The notes below the pieces were generated by a model, which was not told the origin of the DNA, ran no database searches, and saw nothing but the letters and a program-made list of their open reading frames with translations. Shown piece by piece: positions 7,160-17,416 of a DNA stretch of 25,652 bases. How positions within the stretch are numbered: the first letter of the stretch is position 1; every line of letters starts with the position of its first letter. A program made the translations under genes and the position numbers. Source of the stretch: an uncultured Eubacteriales bacterium (GTDB lineage: Bacteria; Bacillota; Clostridia; Tissierellales; Peptoniphilaceae); contig UQFH01000015.1 of assembly GCA_900540185.1 (NCBI GenBank), forward strand, positions 1-25,652, in the 5' to 3' direction.

Positions 7160-10100
7160 CTATTTTTGTATTATTTCGTTGACCGGAACAATTGTGTTCA
7201 TATCTTCCACACTATCCCAAACAAAAATTTTCAATTTATATTTACCAGTGTCAGGAATCTTAATTCCGTTTGTCATAGTAGCTTTTTGACCCGGTTTTAA
7301 CTTCTTTTCGGAAACTGCGGTATTAACAATATTATCATTCAAATCATATAGCGCAACTATGAAAGAGACAGATTGCTCAAATGTCGTCGTATTTTTTAGT
7401 TCATAGCTTGCATTGTAGATTTCGCCGTTTCTGAAAGTATAATCCGAAGTGTTGTTGGAAACAATAAGCCCCGACTCCGTCTTCGACGCTTCTATCTCTA
7501 TTTCAACATAGTTCACGTCAATTACAAGTCCTTTTTTGTTGAGAGCCTTTACGACTAATTTATGTTTTCCATCCTTCGACTTTATTTCAAGTTCCCTTTC
7601 AGTTTCGCGACCTTCATAAATCACATCGTCAAGATTGTCAATCGAAACTTGATATCTATCTACATCAGGGTTATATAATTTATATTTGAGATTTAAACTT
7701 TCTCCGCTTTTTATTCTATTTTTATCAGAGCTTATTTCTATTTTTGAATTTTGTTTAATTATAACGTATGCTCTCGTTTCACCAATATTATTTGCATAAT
7801 CGGTTGCTCCGACTCTTAGAGAATAAAATGGATAATTACCTTTTAAAGGCAATTCTTTTTTATAAACTCCATTTTCTTCTTCAAGTTTAAAAAGCAATTC
7901 TTCGTTTTCTTTGTAGGGAGTTCCATTTATAATAAACATAAATTTATTTATGCCGCTTGGCGGATTGCCCATATCCATTGCATTTGTTTCTAAAACAAAA
8001 CTATCTGTATCTTCCTCAATAAAATAAACTTTCGATTTTAAAACCGGAGCAGATTTATCGACAATCAATGGATATGAAAGCTTCTGTGGTTTTGCTCCCT
8101 CAAAATCCGGAGTTACATATATGTTTATTGTATATTTTCCCTCCTCAACCTTTTTTTGAATTCCAAGATTCTTATCATAGATGCCGCCTTTCCATAGCCA
8201 ATCAAAATTGACTATTGCTTTAACAACATCTCTATAACCGACAACTTTCCTAACGCCGTGTTTGTCTTCCAAAGTTTTTATAACTTCGCCATTTTCATTT
8301 TCAACTGTTATTTTAAAATCTTTTGCAACGCGAAGAAGACTGAACTTTGGAATGACGTTATTATATGCGCCTTCATCGTCAGGATTTATTGCAAAGTGAT
8401 TCGGATCTATTTCGTCGCCTCCGAGAGGTTTAAGTTTTGTGTAAACAGGATTAATGACAGCCGTGTCAAGTCTCGTTTCATTATAAATTGAATTTTCTTT
8501 ATCAGCACTGTCAAACATTGGAAGGTCTGCCCATTTTCCATTAAACCCGAGAACCGGTAACGTTACTTTAACATCCCCTGTGCTAAATTCAATAAAACCG
8601 TCTACATATTCATTCTTTCCCACATTTGGAGTTATAGTAAATTGATTTTTTGAAACCCCATTTTTAGCTTCAATTTTTTTCTTATCTACCGTGAAAGTAT
8701 CACCCAAAACTTTTATGTCAAGTGATAAATCATTTCCATACTTATTATCGAATTCCAGTTCAATAGTTTTCGGTCCCTCAATCTCCTTCAATTCAATCTT
8801 TGCTTTATTGTTATTTCTTACAAAAAGTTTATTTGAAAGAGCAGCTTTAGGATTTACCATTCCTGCACCTTGAAGTCTAACGCTATAAGGTTTTCCGCTC
8901 TTTTGAAGCTTTGGATTTGCCGTGTTCATAAGGGCTGTCTTAACATAATTCGGTATATTTTTCTTAATACCGTCAGCTTTAAATTTTTCAAAAACAAGTG
9001 CACTGACACCAGAAATCATTGGAGCAGCCATAGATGTTCCGGACATATTTCCATATTTGCTTCCTTCCATCGTTGAGTAAACATTTCCCCCAACAGCTAT
9101 AAGATCCGGTTTTAATCCCAAATTCGGAGTCGGACCCCAGGACGAAAATTCTGAAACGGTATCTTTCTTTGTACTGTCAATAATAATTCTTTCATTTTTG
9201 AAATTAACCGTTACATTCGAAATATTCTTTATCAGATATTCTCCATCCGTATTGGAAATGAAAAGTGTTGGAATATTTACTTTTTCGTCCGTTGAAATAT
9301 AAGGTAAAAGCTCATCGTCACCGTCTTTGTTGTAAATGATTACACCAAGCGCATTTTTTTCTTGAATATTTAACTTTTTGTCCTTGAATTCTATATTCGC
9401 TCCACGTTTAACAAGACCTATTTTTCCTGTCAAATCAAGATTTTGAACTTCTTCTTTAGAGCCAAGACCGCAGTCCACAATTTCGTAATCCTCTTTCAAA
9501 ACTTCCGGATCGTGGTCGGACCCGACATAACCTATTCGTTTTACTTCATTTCCGATTTTTGCTATAAACGAGTTTACAGCCATTTTAGAGTTTTCAAGAG
9601 AACCTACTTGAATAGCTTCTTCTGCAATTCCGGGTGCACTAATTGTACCGTCATCAATTGATTTTTTAGTTTTATTCGGAAACGTGGAATAAGCATCATT
9701 TCCTGCCGCCGCAACAACAATTGTTCCATTATTTGTTGCATTTGCAACGGCCTTTTGTTGTACATCCGACGGATCTTGGAGCCCTGCAACAATTCCAAAA
9801 CTCATATTTATAACGTCAGCGCCGAGTTTAACGGCATCGTCGATTGCCTTTACAATTTTATCTTCAGAAGCACCTGGTACTTTTGGATTGTTTGAGAAAA
9901 TTTTCATATTGAGAATTTGTGCATTCGGTGCAATACCGGTCACTCCACCGTCTTTTGTATTCGCTCCGATAATACCCGCAACATGTGTTCCGTGTGAGAA
10001 GTCCGCACGTTCTTTTAAAGTATCTCTTACAACATTGCTGCTGTCATCGGCATAATTGTATGCAAAAGGAATTTTAGAACTGAAATATTTTCCATAAGTT

Positions 10101-10723
10101 ATTTTATTTTTACTTTTTAAATCATTTACGATTTTTTCAGTAAGTTTTACATTGTCGGAATCGATATTCATATCTTTATGAGTATGATCGACACCGCTGT
10201 CAAGAACGGCAACAACCATTCCTGCACCATCTATACCATACTTTTCTTTTATCGAAGCTATTTCCAAAATATTTCTGACATTGTTCACGCGTTTTTCATA
10301 AACTTGCGCTTCACTGATGCTTGAAATTAAAGGAAGTAATGAAATCTTTTTAGCCGTAGTTCTGTCGGTTGTAATACTGAAACCATTCGTTGTATAAAGA
10401 TATTTTTCTCCAATCGTTACATTTTTAAAACTCTTTATAGATTCAATTGCTTTATTTTGAATATCAAGTGCGATTCTATTCGCCTTTTCTTCATCATAAC
10501 CTTGGTCCAAAAGTTCAAGTACGCTTTCACCTTCAACACCGACCATATATATTTTCTGTTCAGTTGAATCAACTTCCTGAATTGATGAATTCTTGTCAAA
10601 ATCGTCCTTGAGAATTTCCTTGAAGATGTTTTTCTCATCTTTTTCCGCATTTATCGGTACTATGAAAGAAATCACCATAAAAAAGGAAATTAAAAATGAT
10701 AAAATTCTTTTATTCTTATCCAT
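7160..10723 (-). CDS. Secreted S8 subtilisin-like protease with PA domain and Ig/Fn3-like C-terminal domains
   Basis: The protein has 1187 residues from the ATG at 10723. A GTG three codons upstream lies inside the AGGTGA ribosome binding site, so it is not the start. A signal peptide (to about residue 26, PINA) precedes an I9-like propeptide (about 55-140). The catalytic domain shows Asp175 (AVLDSGVDH), His244 (SHGTHVAG), Asn342 (AAAGND) and Ser564 (GTSMAAP), so it is probably active. A PA-like insert is at about 405-510, an Fn3-like domain at about 640-740, then several Ig-like domains to the end. No SLH, LPXTG or membrane anchor is present, so it is released or held by other surface proteins. 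It is the last gene of a three-gene operon; its ribosome binding site overlaps the stop of the LRR gene, which suggests translational coupling. It is a paralogue of the protease at 1-5341, not a close duplicate. Confidence 0.95.
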   Translation of the reverse strand: MDKNKRILSFLISFFMVISFIVPINAEKDEKNIFKEILKDDFDKNSSIQEVDSTEQKIYMVGVEGESVLELLDQGYDEEKANRIALDIQNKAIESIKSFKNVTIGEKYLYTTNGFSITTDRTTAKKISLLPLISSISEAQVYEKRVNNVRNILEIASIKEKYGIDGAGMVVAVLDSGVDHTHKDMNIDSDNVKLTEKIVNDLKSKNKITYGKYFSSKIPFAYNYADDSSNVVRDTLKERADFSHGTHVAGIIGANTKDGGVTGIAPNAQILNMKIFSNNPKVPGASEDKIVKAIDDAVKLGADVINMSFGIVAGLQDPSDVQQKAVANATNNGTIVVAAAGNDAYSTFPNKTKKSIDDGTISAPGIAEEAIQVGSLENSKMAVNSFIAKIGNEVKRIGYVGSDHDPEVLKEDYEIVDCGLGSKEEVQNLDLTGKIGLVKRGANIEFKDKKLNIQEKNALGVIIYNKDGDDELLPYISTDEKVNIPTLFISNTDGEYLIKNISNVTVNFKNERIIIDSTKKDTVSEFSSWGPTPNLGLKPDLIAVGGNVYSTMEGSKYGNMSGTSMAAPMISGVSALVFEKFKADGIKKNIPNYVKTALMNTANPKLQKSGKPYSVRLQGAGMVNPKAALSNKLFVRNNNKAKIELKEIEGPKTIELEFDNKYGNDLSLDIKVLGDTFTVDKKKIEAKNGVSKNQFTITPNVGKNEYVDGFIEFSTGDVKVTLPVLGFNGKWADLPMFDSADKENSIYNETRLDTAVINPVYTKLKPLGGDEIDPNHFAINPDDEGAYNNVIPKFSLLRVAKDFKITVENENGEVIKTLEDKHGVRKVVGYRDVVKAIVNFDWLWKGGIYDKNLGIQKKVEEGKYTINIYVTPDFEGAKPQKLSYPLIVDKSAPVLKSKVYFIEEDTDSFVLETNAMDMGNPPSGINKFMFIINGTPYKENEELLFKLEEENGVYKKELPLKGNYPFYSLRVGATDYANNIGETRAYVIIKQNSKIEISSDKNRIKSGESLNLKYKLYNPDVDRYQVSIDNLDDVIYEGRETERELEIKSKDGKHKLVVKALNKKGLVIDVNYVEIEIEASKTESGLIVSNNTSDYTFRNGEIYNASYELKNTTTFEQSVSFIVALYDLNDNIVNTAVSEKKLKPGQKATMTNGIKIPDTGKYKLKIFVWDSVEDMNTIVPVNEIIQK

Positions 10724-10732
10724 TATAATCAC

Positions 10733-13225
10733 CTAAAAATCCTTGCTCTTTATGTTATTAATTATTCCGTCAAGTGGACTGTAATCATCAGTCAAATTGT
10801 TTTTCAAATAAAGAACTCTCAAATTAACAAGTCCCTTTAAAGGCTCGAAACTTTCGATTCTATTGTCATTTAGATAAAGTCTTTCAAGATTTGTAAGACC
10901 TTTAAGCGGTTCAATATTTGAAATTCTATTGTGATCAAGTTCCAAACTCTTTAAAAAGCTCTTCCCTTCAAGTGCAGATATATCCTTGATTTGATTTCTG
11001 GATAAATAAACATTTGTAAGTTTATTTGCATCTTTAAGTGCACCTATATCTGAAATTTTATTATTTTTCATACTGAAATAATTGAGTTCTTTTTGACCTT
11101 TAAGCACGGATATGTCCGAGACTTCATTGTCTCCACCCCAAAACATTTCCAGATTTTTATTATTTCTTACACCACTTATATCTTTTATTTTATTTTCCCT
11201 GAAAAGAATGTTTTTGATGCTTGTGTTGTCTTCCAAAAAGTCCAAATTTGTAAATCCGTTTTCTTCAATCAATAAATCTCTTAAACTTACAAGTTTCGAC
11301 ATCATATTTTTGTCCAAAGTATTTATACCTGTATGGTCAAGTACAAGCTCTTCCAAATTTACAAGATTGTCAAAAGCTCCGTTTGGAATTTCTAAAAGCT
11401 TGTTTTCAGCAAGGTCAAGCGATTTTAACTGCGTCAAATCCTTCACATACATCAATTGACCGCCTTTTATATTATTTGCATACAAACCTAACTTTTCCAA
11501 ATTCTTAAGTTGTTCGACCCCTTTTAAGCTTTTTACACCTTGACCTATTATTTCCAAATTCTTCAGATTAATAACATCGGACAACATAATATCGCCCTTA
11601 GGTCTGTCGACAGCTTTTCTTACAGCTTTTGTCACAGCAGGGTCTTCAAAAGTAACCACAGTATCTTTAAAATCAATTTTTGTAATTCTTAAAGTAAGCC
11701 TTTCTTCCCCAACTGAACCACCCAAATCATAAACATCTTTTCCCTTCATATCGACCGTTTCTTCGTCCCAGTCGACAGAAACAATTTGTCCATTAAACTT
11801 TACTTTATTCGGAGGGATATATTCATTGACGTCTGTTTCAACATTCGCAAAATTATCCTTGAATTCTATGATGTTAATATTATACTCGCTGAGCGGTTTT
11901 CCGTTTATTAAAAGATTGTCCTTTCCCATAAGAGGTGTTAAATCCAATTTAGAAATCAGATATTCACTAATTTCCAAAGATTCAAGAGGCAAATCTTCCA
12001 AAGGCGAAAGATCTGTTATATCGTTTCCGAAAATATTTAATTTCTTCAAATTCTTAAAATTTTTAATAGGCGTCAAATCTTTAATTTTATTAGTATGCGC
12101 CTTTAACTCTTCAATCGTATCGAGATATGCTATAGAAGATAAATCTCTAAGTTCGTTTGCATACAAATTTAACGATTTAAGTTTGGATAAGCCTGTAATG
12201 CCCTTGAAGTCCGGTTTAAAACCTGCCATAGAAGCATCAATACCGGTGATATTTTTAAAATATTTAAAATCACTTACATCTTCATTCGAAAGGTTTTTGT
12301 ACGATATATTTGCACTATTCAAAGATAATATTTCAGAAAGATTTGAAACAGATAAACATTTTAAAAGCGCTTCATTTACAAACTCCGGTTCTTCTTCCGC
12401 TTCTACTATTTGCACTTTTGCATTTGCAGTACCATAGCCTTCAACTTTTCCGGAAATCAATTGCACCGTTTTTAAATCTTTTGAGAAGCTATCCATATTC
12501 CAAACGACTTTTTTGAAAGTTTTTTTACCTGTATTCATTGTTACAAGAAGTTCCGAAGGAAGAACGAGTTCCTCCCCTTTCAACAAAACAATTTGCGGTT
12601 CCAAAACCTTTTCAATCTTTTCTCTTTCCTTAACCAAAAGAGTAAGCTTTGCATCGCCGTCGTATCCGTTTACTTTCCCTAAAATCACCTGCTTACCGAT
12701 TGCGGTAAGATCTTTTCCACTTATATTCCACTTAACTTCAGCAGTGCCGATCGCTCCGTTTATAAGAAAAACCTCAACTTCTTCCGGAAGCTCAACCTTA
12801 TCTCCTTCGTATACAACAATTTCGATCGGTTTTACATAATCGATTTTTCCGAAGAGATATTCAAACTGCACCGGTAAATTAATTACATTCGAAACGAGTT
12901 TTCCTTCTTTGTATGCGGCAATTTCAAGTCTTGCACTCTTCGGTGTGATTTTGTTGAAAGCCCTCAAACTCGTTTCAACATTGTCCAAATCTTCATTGAA
13001 AATCGAATAATTTATCGGTTTTCCGTCTTTATCAACAACTTGAGTTTTTAAATCCACACCTTTTAAATTGCCGTTAACTTTGAAATCCGTCTTTTTGATA
13101 TCCGTTAAAGAAATTCTGTCCTTTTCCGACGGATTGACCTCAATGGTTACATTCTCTGCAAAAGAGTTTATGCTTATTGAAATCGTTAATAAAAGCGCGC
13201 ATAAAACACTTATAAATCTTTTCAT
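10733..13225 (-). CDS. Secreted internalin-like leucine-rich-repeat protein with Big_4 domains
   Basis: The 830-residue protein starts with a signal peptide (cut after SFA, residue 23). Two Big_4-like Ig domains follow (about 132-199 and 207-275, with the typical GxxxxLP...V.W pattern). A first LRR block is at about 280-445, a third Big_4-like segment at about 465-516 (VSVDWDEET), and a second LRR block at about 545-820 with repeats such as LKSLELDHNRISNIEPLKGL. Each LRR block is preceded by a short helical cap-like stretch, as in internalins. No wall anchor is visible. Such LRRs usually bind proteins, so adhesion or a receptor role is likely, but the ligand is unknown. The ATG shares its A with the TAA stop of the upstream SLH gene (TAATG), with GGAGGA just before, so the two are probably translationally coupled. 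The subtilase starts 9 nt after its stop. Confidence 0.93.
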   Translation of the reverse strand: MKRFISVLCALLLTISISINSFAENVTIEVNPSEKDRISLTDIKKTDFKVNGNLKGVDLKTQVVDKDGKPINYSIFNEDLDNVETSLRAFNKITPKSARLEIAAYKEGKLVSNVINLPVQFEYLFGKIDYVKPIEIVVYEGDKVELPEEVEVFLINGAIGTAEVKWNISGKDLTAIGKQVILGKVNGYDGDAKLTLLVKEREKIEKVLEPQIVLLKGEELVLPSELLVTMNTGKKTFKKVVWNMDSFSKDLKTVQLISGKVEGYGTANAKVQIVEAEEEPEFVNEALLKCLSVSNLSEILSLNSANISYKNLSNEDVSDFKYFKNITGIDASMAGFKPDFKGITGLSKLKSLNLYANELRDLSSIAYLDTIEELKAHTNKIKDLTPIKNFKNLKKLNIFGNDITDLSPLEDLPLESLEISEYLISKLDLTPLMGKDNLLINGKPLSEYNINIIEFKDNFANVETDVNEYIPPNKVKFNGQIVSVDWDEETVDMKGKDVYDLGGSVGEERLTLRITKIDFKDTVVTFEDPAVTKAVRKAVDRPKGDIMLSDVINLKNLEIIGQGVKSLKGVEQLKNLEKLGLYANNIKGGQLMYVKDLTQLKSLDLAENKLLEIPNGAFDNLVNLEELVLDHTGINTLDKNMMSKLVSLRDLLIEENGFTNLDFLEDNTSIKNILFRENKIKDISGVRNNKNLEMFWGGDNEVSDISVLKGQKELNYFSMKNNKISDIGALKDANKLTNVYLSRNQIKDISALEGKSFLKSLELDHNRISNIEPLKGLTNLERLYLNDNRIESFEPLKGLVNLRVLYLKNNLTDDYSPLDGIINNIKSKDF

Positions 13226-16200
13226 TATCTTCCTCCTTCGCTGAATTTTATTTTGCCTTCAAACAATAGTGTATTTCCTTCAATGTCGCCATACACTTTC
13301 AAAGTGTATAGTTCATTCATATCCGGTGCTGCGGTCATAAATCCTCCCTCTTCAATATCCGCTACATCGGTATCAAATGGATTATTGCCGTTTGAATCAT
13401 TTATTGAAAACCCTTGGATTTCACCGGCAGCCGGATTATCACAGCTTAAAAATGCAAGTAGTCCAAATCCCCAACCTGAGTCTTCAAACGTAAGTTTAAA
13501 ATCTTCTATCTTAAATTTGCTCGGTTCAGGTTCAGGGTCTTCTGTAGTTTTATTCCACGGATAATCTTGTCCTTCCTGAATAACAGGAACTTCAAGCTCC
13601 GCTTGCGGAACAGTGTCGCTTGAGCCTAGATAGATTTCAATTTTCTTCTTTGTGCCTACAATTGACTTGTGACTTATATAAACGTCAGAATAATCGGCCG
13701 AATTTATTTTTATCTTGCTATATAACCCTAAATCTTTCGACTTTACATATAAATCCAAGTCCTGATTCTTTTCAGAAACGACTTTGATTTTTGCAACTGA
13801 CATTCCCCACTGTGTTCCTCCATCTTTAGAAACAACAACAAAATCTTCCGCTTTAAAATCTCTTATAGGAGTAACTACAACATTTAACGACTGCGTTGCT
13901 TCCTGTCCGTCAATTGCTGTAAGCTTGCATAATATTTTAGCCTTACCGATACCGACAGCCTTCGCTTTGATCTTGAATGCACTTCCGTCAAAATTTCTGT
14001 CATACTCTTCAATCTTTACAACTTTCGGATTGTCGGAGGTGATTTCAATACTACTTACCTCTTTCGGATCAATTCCTTCAACTTTTAAAGTAAGCATTTC
14101 ATCAGGCATAATATTTTCGGATTGTTTAACCGTAACAGTTCCCATCTTGCTGAAATCAAGTTTGATGTTTCTGTTATTTGTTATTTTGAGCTTTGCATTA
14201 ACTTTGAGTCCATTCCCGAGAGTTCCGACTATATCGTATTCTCCCGGCGTACTTTTATCAACCTTCGACGTATCCCATGTAACACTCGATGAGCCGCTTG
14301 TGCCGTCGTTGAATAAAACGTTCAAAGTATCCGGAAGATTTATTACCTCATTTGCAGGACTCTTGAAAACTAAATCTCCTTCAATAGCAACAGCTTCTTT
14401 TACAAAACCTCTTCCGGCGACAAAATCCACACTCTTTGTGTACCATTCGCCGTCGATTTTTATTTCCGCAATAATTTTTGTCTTTACATCACCGGTTACT
14501 TTGATATAAAAAGCTCTTTTATCAATACCAGCCAAATATAAATCTCGCATTGACAAATCTGCGGTATGATTTTCAGATTTTATATTAACCTCTTCCAATT
14601 TGCTATTCGAATTTTTTAACTTAATAACCAACGCATAGTCCCCATTTGTTGGAGCATCAGTCTTTCCATTAACTTTTCCAACGCCAAGCATTGCATCTTT
14701 TTGGAAAACATAGTAATTCGGTTTCTTAAAAATTGCAAATTGTGCATCAAAAGGTGCACCCACCCTTATTGTAACCTTTATTTTTATAGGAAGTTTTTCG
14801 GAATCTTCGTTAGATTCATCCGCATAAATAAATCCATTTACTAAATGTTCTCCAACATCATCGCTTGTGAAATCATATTTATCCCAATGTGCAGTTCTAT
14901 CTTCAATAGACCCGTCGCTCATCTTAACCTTTATAAATTTAGGAAGCTCTAGCTTTTCACCCTTTGTAATGACTATATTATTATTTGAAAGTATTGACTC
15001 TATTTTGGCACGTTTTTTATTAACGTGAACCTTAATTTTTAAAATTTCAGAGTATCCGGCAACTTTACCTTCAATTTCATAAATACCCGGTTCATTAAAA
15101 CTTTCCGGAAGATTCCATTTAATTTTAACAAATCTTGTACTTCCATCGTCATAATTTGCCTTTGTGTAATCCGGAATTACTACATCTTCACCCTCGGTAA
15201 TAACTACATCATCAATCGGATCCACCGAGACTATCTTGTCAAAATCTTCCCCAACAACAATCGTTTTTGTTTCAATTTTAGACTTTTCTTCTCCTGACTT
15301 TACTGAGAGTAAATATTTACCAGGCTCAAGAAAGTCCGGCACGACAAAGTCAATTAAATTTCTCGCCCTGGACATCCTGTCAATCGGATAACTGTTCACA
15401 TAAACCAAATGATCGTCCGAAACTCTATTAAGTCTCAAATTTATATCCCGTGCAGCAGGATCTAACGTAATTGCATCGAAAATAATTTTGGAGTTTCTTT
15501 TTACATTTACTTCCTCATCTTCATTTTCAAATTCAATTTTTATATCGTTTTCTTTCTCTACATTTTTCTTCTTTAAAACAACCTTCAAACTTACATTTGA
15601 ATCAGGCATTTCAAATGAATATAAATCATTGACGCTCGAAATATTTATTCCATTTACCAAAACTTTGTCAATTTCAAGGGTCGGATTTTTTAGACCTATA
15701 CTGAAAGAAATAATCGTTCCTTCTTCATACATTCCATCCTTTGATTGCGGTATGACACTGACCGTGAAATCTTCGCTATCTTCTATAGAAAGTTTGTATT
15801 TTTCCTTTTTCGGCTCCGTCGGAACTGTCGGCTCGCTTGGAACAGTAGGCTCGGTCGGAACAACGGGAGTATCGTCAATCGGTTTGTGAGGTCTGTGAGG
15901 TCTAAACGGAACAACAGGCTTCTTGGTTTCCTTTTTCTCTTTCGATTTTACATTATCCGTTGAACTATTATCTCTAAGAGAATCAATCAAATGATTGCCA
16001 TCAATAATATTTTTATTGAAATGATAAAAAAGTTTTGCCGCTTCAGCTCTTGTTATTAAATTTTCAGGTCTTAAAGTATTGTCTTCATATCCTCCGACAA
16101 CATCAAGTGCTATAAGCTTTGAAAATTCATTTGGATTTTTAACCTTGTTTGAATCTGTGAACTTTGAAATTACATCATTTTTAACATCAAAAGAAACAAC

Positions 16201-16605
16201 CTTTCCCATCCACTTAAAAGCTGTATCACGTGTAATAAATTCGTTCGGTTTGAACTCTCCCACATTTTCAAGAATTTTAAATCCTACAAGATTTCTTACC
16301 GCCGCATAAAACCAGTCCTTAGGTTTTACATCGGTATAATTCACATCAACAATAGCTGGAGGAGTTGCTTCTATTGCTCTTGAGAGCATAACTGCAAACT
16401 CCGCATATGTGATATTTCTTGCAGGCTTAAATGTGCCGTCTTCATATCCTTTTATAATATTTTTTTCAGAGCACCAGGAAATATATTCCTCCGCCCAATT
16501 TCCTTTTACATCTCCAAATTCAATAGCAAAAATAGAAGGTGCCGAGAAAAGCATCATAAGAATTGCTAAAAGAAATGAAAAATGTCTCAACGTCTTTTTG
16601 TTCAT
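13225..16605 (-). CDS. SLH-anchored surface protein with Big_4 and Big_2-like Ig domains
   Basis: The protein has 1126 residues from the ATG at 16605, which follows AAGGAGGG; a longer frame starts 14 codons upstream but has no binding site. A signal peptide (cut after IFA, residue 27) is followed by three SLH domains (about 28-74, 90-134, 149-195). These would bind pyruvylated secondary cell-wall polymer. A proline-rich linker (227-266, PTEPTVPSEPTVPTEP) leads to a divergent InlB-type repeat (about 275-345), Big_4 domains (about 462-529, 536-615, 737-808), a Big_2-like domain (about 820-913) and two unassigned C-terminal domains. No enzyme motif is seen. It is the first gene of the operon. 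Since the LRR protein shares its Big_4 module but lacks an anchor, this protein may act as the cell-surface scaffold for the other two. That is inference. Confidence 0.93.
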   Translation of the reverse strand: MNKKTLRHFSFLLAILMMLFSAPSIFAIEFGDVKGNWAEEYISWCSEKNIIKGYEDGTFKPARNITYAEFAVMLSRAIEATPPAIVDVNYTDVKPKDWFYAAVRNLVGFKILENVGEFKPNEFITRDTAFKWMGKVVSFDVKNDVISKFTDSNKVKNPNEFSKLIALDVVGGYEDNTLRPENLITRAEAAKLFYHFNKNIIDGNHLIDSLRDNSSTDNVKSKEKKETKKPVVPFRPHRPHKPIDDTPVVPTEPTVPSEPTVPTEPKKEKYKLSIEDSEDFTVSVIPQSKDGMYEEGTIISFSIGLKNPTLEIDKVLVNGINISSVNDLYSFEMPDSNVSLKVVLKKKNVEKENDIKIEFENEDEEVNVKRNSKIIFDAITLDPAARDINLRLNRVSDDHLVYVNSYPIDRMSRARNLIDFVVPDFLEPGKYLLSVKSGEEKSKIETKTIVVGEDFDKIVSVDPIDDVVITEGEDVVIPDYTKANYDDGSTRFVKIKWNLPESFNEPGIYEIEGKVAGYSEILKIKVHVNKKRAKIESILSNNNIVITKGEKLELPKFIKVKMSDGSIEDRTAHWDKYDFTSDDVGEHLVNGFIYADESNEDSEKLPIKIKVTIRVGAPFDAQFAIFKKPNYYVFQKDAMLGVGKVNGKTDAPTNGDYALVIKLKNSNSKLEEVNIKSENHTADLSMRDLYLAGIDKRAFYIKVTGDVKTKIIAEIKIDGEWYTKSVDFVAGRGFVKEAVAIEGDLVFKSPANEVINLPDTLNVLFNDGTSGSSSVTWDTSKVDKSTPGEYDIVGTLGNGLKVNAKLKITNNRNIKLDFSKMGTVTVKQSENIMPDEMLTLKVEGIDPKEVSSIEITSDNPKVVKIEEYDRNFDGSAFKIKAKAVGIGKAKILCKLTAIDGQEATQSLNVVVTPIRDFKAEDFVVVSKDGGTQWGMSVAKIKVVSEKNQDLDLYVKSKDLGLYSKIKINSADYSDVYISHKSIVGTKKKIEIYLGSSDTVPQAELEVPVIQEGQDYPWNKTTEDPEPEPSKFKIEDFKLTFEDSGWGFGLLAFLSCDNPAAGEIQGFSINDSNGNNPFDTDVADIEEGGFMTAAPDMNELYTLKVYGDIEGNTLLFEGKIKFSEGGR

Positions 16606-16637
16606 AAACCCTCCTTGAAAAATATATATTACATAAT

Positions 16638-16667
16638 ATATTAACACAGATTAAAATATAAGGTCAA
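16638..16667 (-). promoter_or_regulatory. Predicted promoter of the SLH-LRR-subtilase operon
   Basis: On the minus strand the sequence reads TTGACC (16662-16667), an 18-nt spacer, then TAATAT (16638-16643). The leader to the ATG at 16605 would be about 25 nt and holds the GGAGGG site. The surrounding DNA is very AT-rich, so other -10 positions are possible. Confidence 0.6.
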
Positions 16668-16935
16668 CAATTAAATTACAAAGTATATTAAAATACATTT
16701 TTTTAATAAAAAATAAATGTACCCCTTTCAAATAATAATCTATTTTATATAATTTGTTTATAACAATTTATAATACACACCGTAAACTCAATTTTTTACA
16801 TAAAAATATCTATGGATGGTTTTACCCCCCATAGATAATATAGCTCCAAATGTCGAACCAAAAACCCATTCAATTTTCACCCCAAAACCCCATACACCAT
16901 TTATAAACACATCTTCACTCTGTGCGTTTCCCAGA
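16668..16935. other. AT-rich noncoding DNA with one stem-loop and a repeat fragment
   Basis: This stretch holds no gene. A fragment of the palindromic family (CACCGTAAACTCAATTTTT, about 16778-16796) matches the arms at 18425 and 18858. A stem-loop follows: TATCTATGG (16807-16815) with CCATAGATA (16829-16837). It lacks a T tract, so it is not a convincing terminator. Confidence 0.55.
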
Positions 16936-16956
16936 ACGTAACGGCGGGTGCACAAT

Positions 16957-17069
16957 CGACGTCAACGACTCATTTCTCCTGTTCGTCGAAATGTCGTCGG
17001 ACGTCTTTGTATAAGTCCTACCATCGTGTTTTTGATTTTGTCAAATCAAAAAGCACGGGTTAGGGCTAT
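16957..17069 (-). repeat. 113-bp shared module, copy 2 (inverted)
   Basis: Same module as 6162-6274 in opposite orientation. It sits in the loop of a GGCGGG (16943-16948) / CCCGCC (17075-17080) hairpin. It carries the variant TATACA and TCCGACGAC, shared with copy 4 but not with copies 1 and 3. Confidence 0.85.
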
Positions 17070-17394
17070 AATATCCCGCCGCCAATTTTTGTGTATTTGG
17101 AATATGTATTATTACCAACAACGGTGTGTTTATAAAATATATAACCCAAAAAATATCGTTGAAAAATATATCCCACGTCGATGCGTTTTATAGTTGTTTA
17201 CATTCGGAAGCGCACCGTAACGCCGGGCACTGTGTGTCCCGGCGCCATATATCAATCCCGTGCAATTTACTACCCCACCAACAACGCTGTGTGTATAAAA
17301 TTTCGAACCAAAAATACCACCGGCAAATATTCCCCACACCGAGACGCTTTCCAATTGCATACATTCTCAATCGCATTGTACCGCCATATTTGAC

Positions 17395-17416
17395 TTTCGT
17401 TGTTATAACAACATAC
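17395..17416. repeat. Palindrome GTTGTTATAACAAC, copy 1
   Basis: A perfect 14-bp palindrome flanked by TTTC on the left and ATAC on the right. The same flanks occur in the other copies, so this is a repeated unit and not a chance AT palindrome. Confidence 0.7.

Noticed and set aside
10724..10732. GTG start for the second subtilase
   Set aside because: This GTG is a part of the AGGTGA ribosome binding site; the ATG at 10723 has suitable spacing and begins a standard signal peptide.
16807..16837. Terminator at the TATCTATGG/CCATAGATA stem-loop
   Set aside because: No T tract follows on either strand and no gene ends here.
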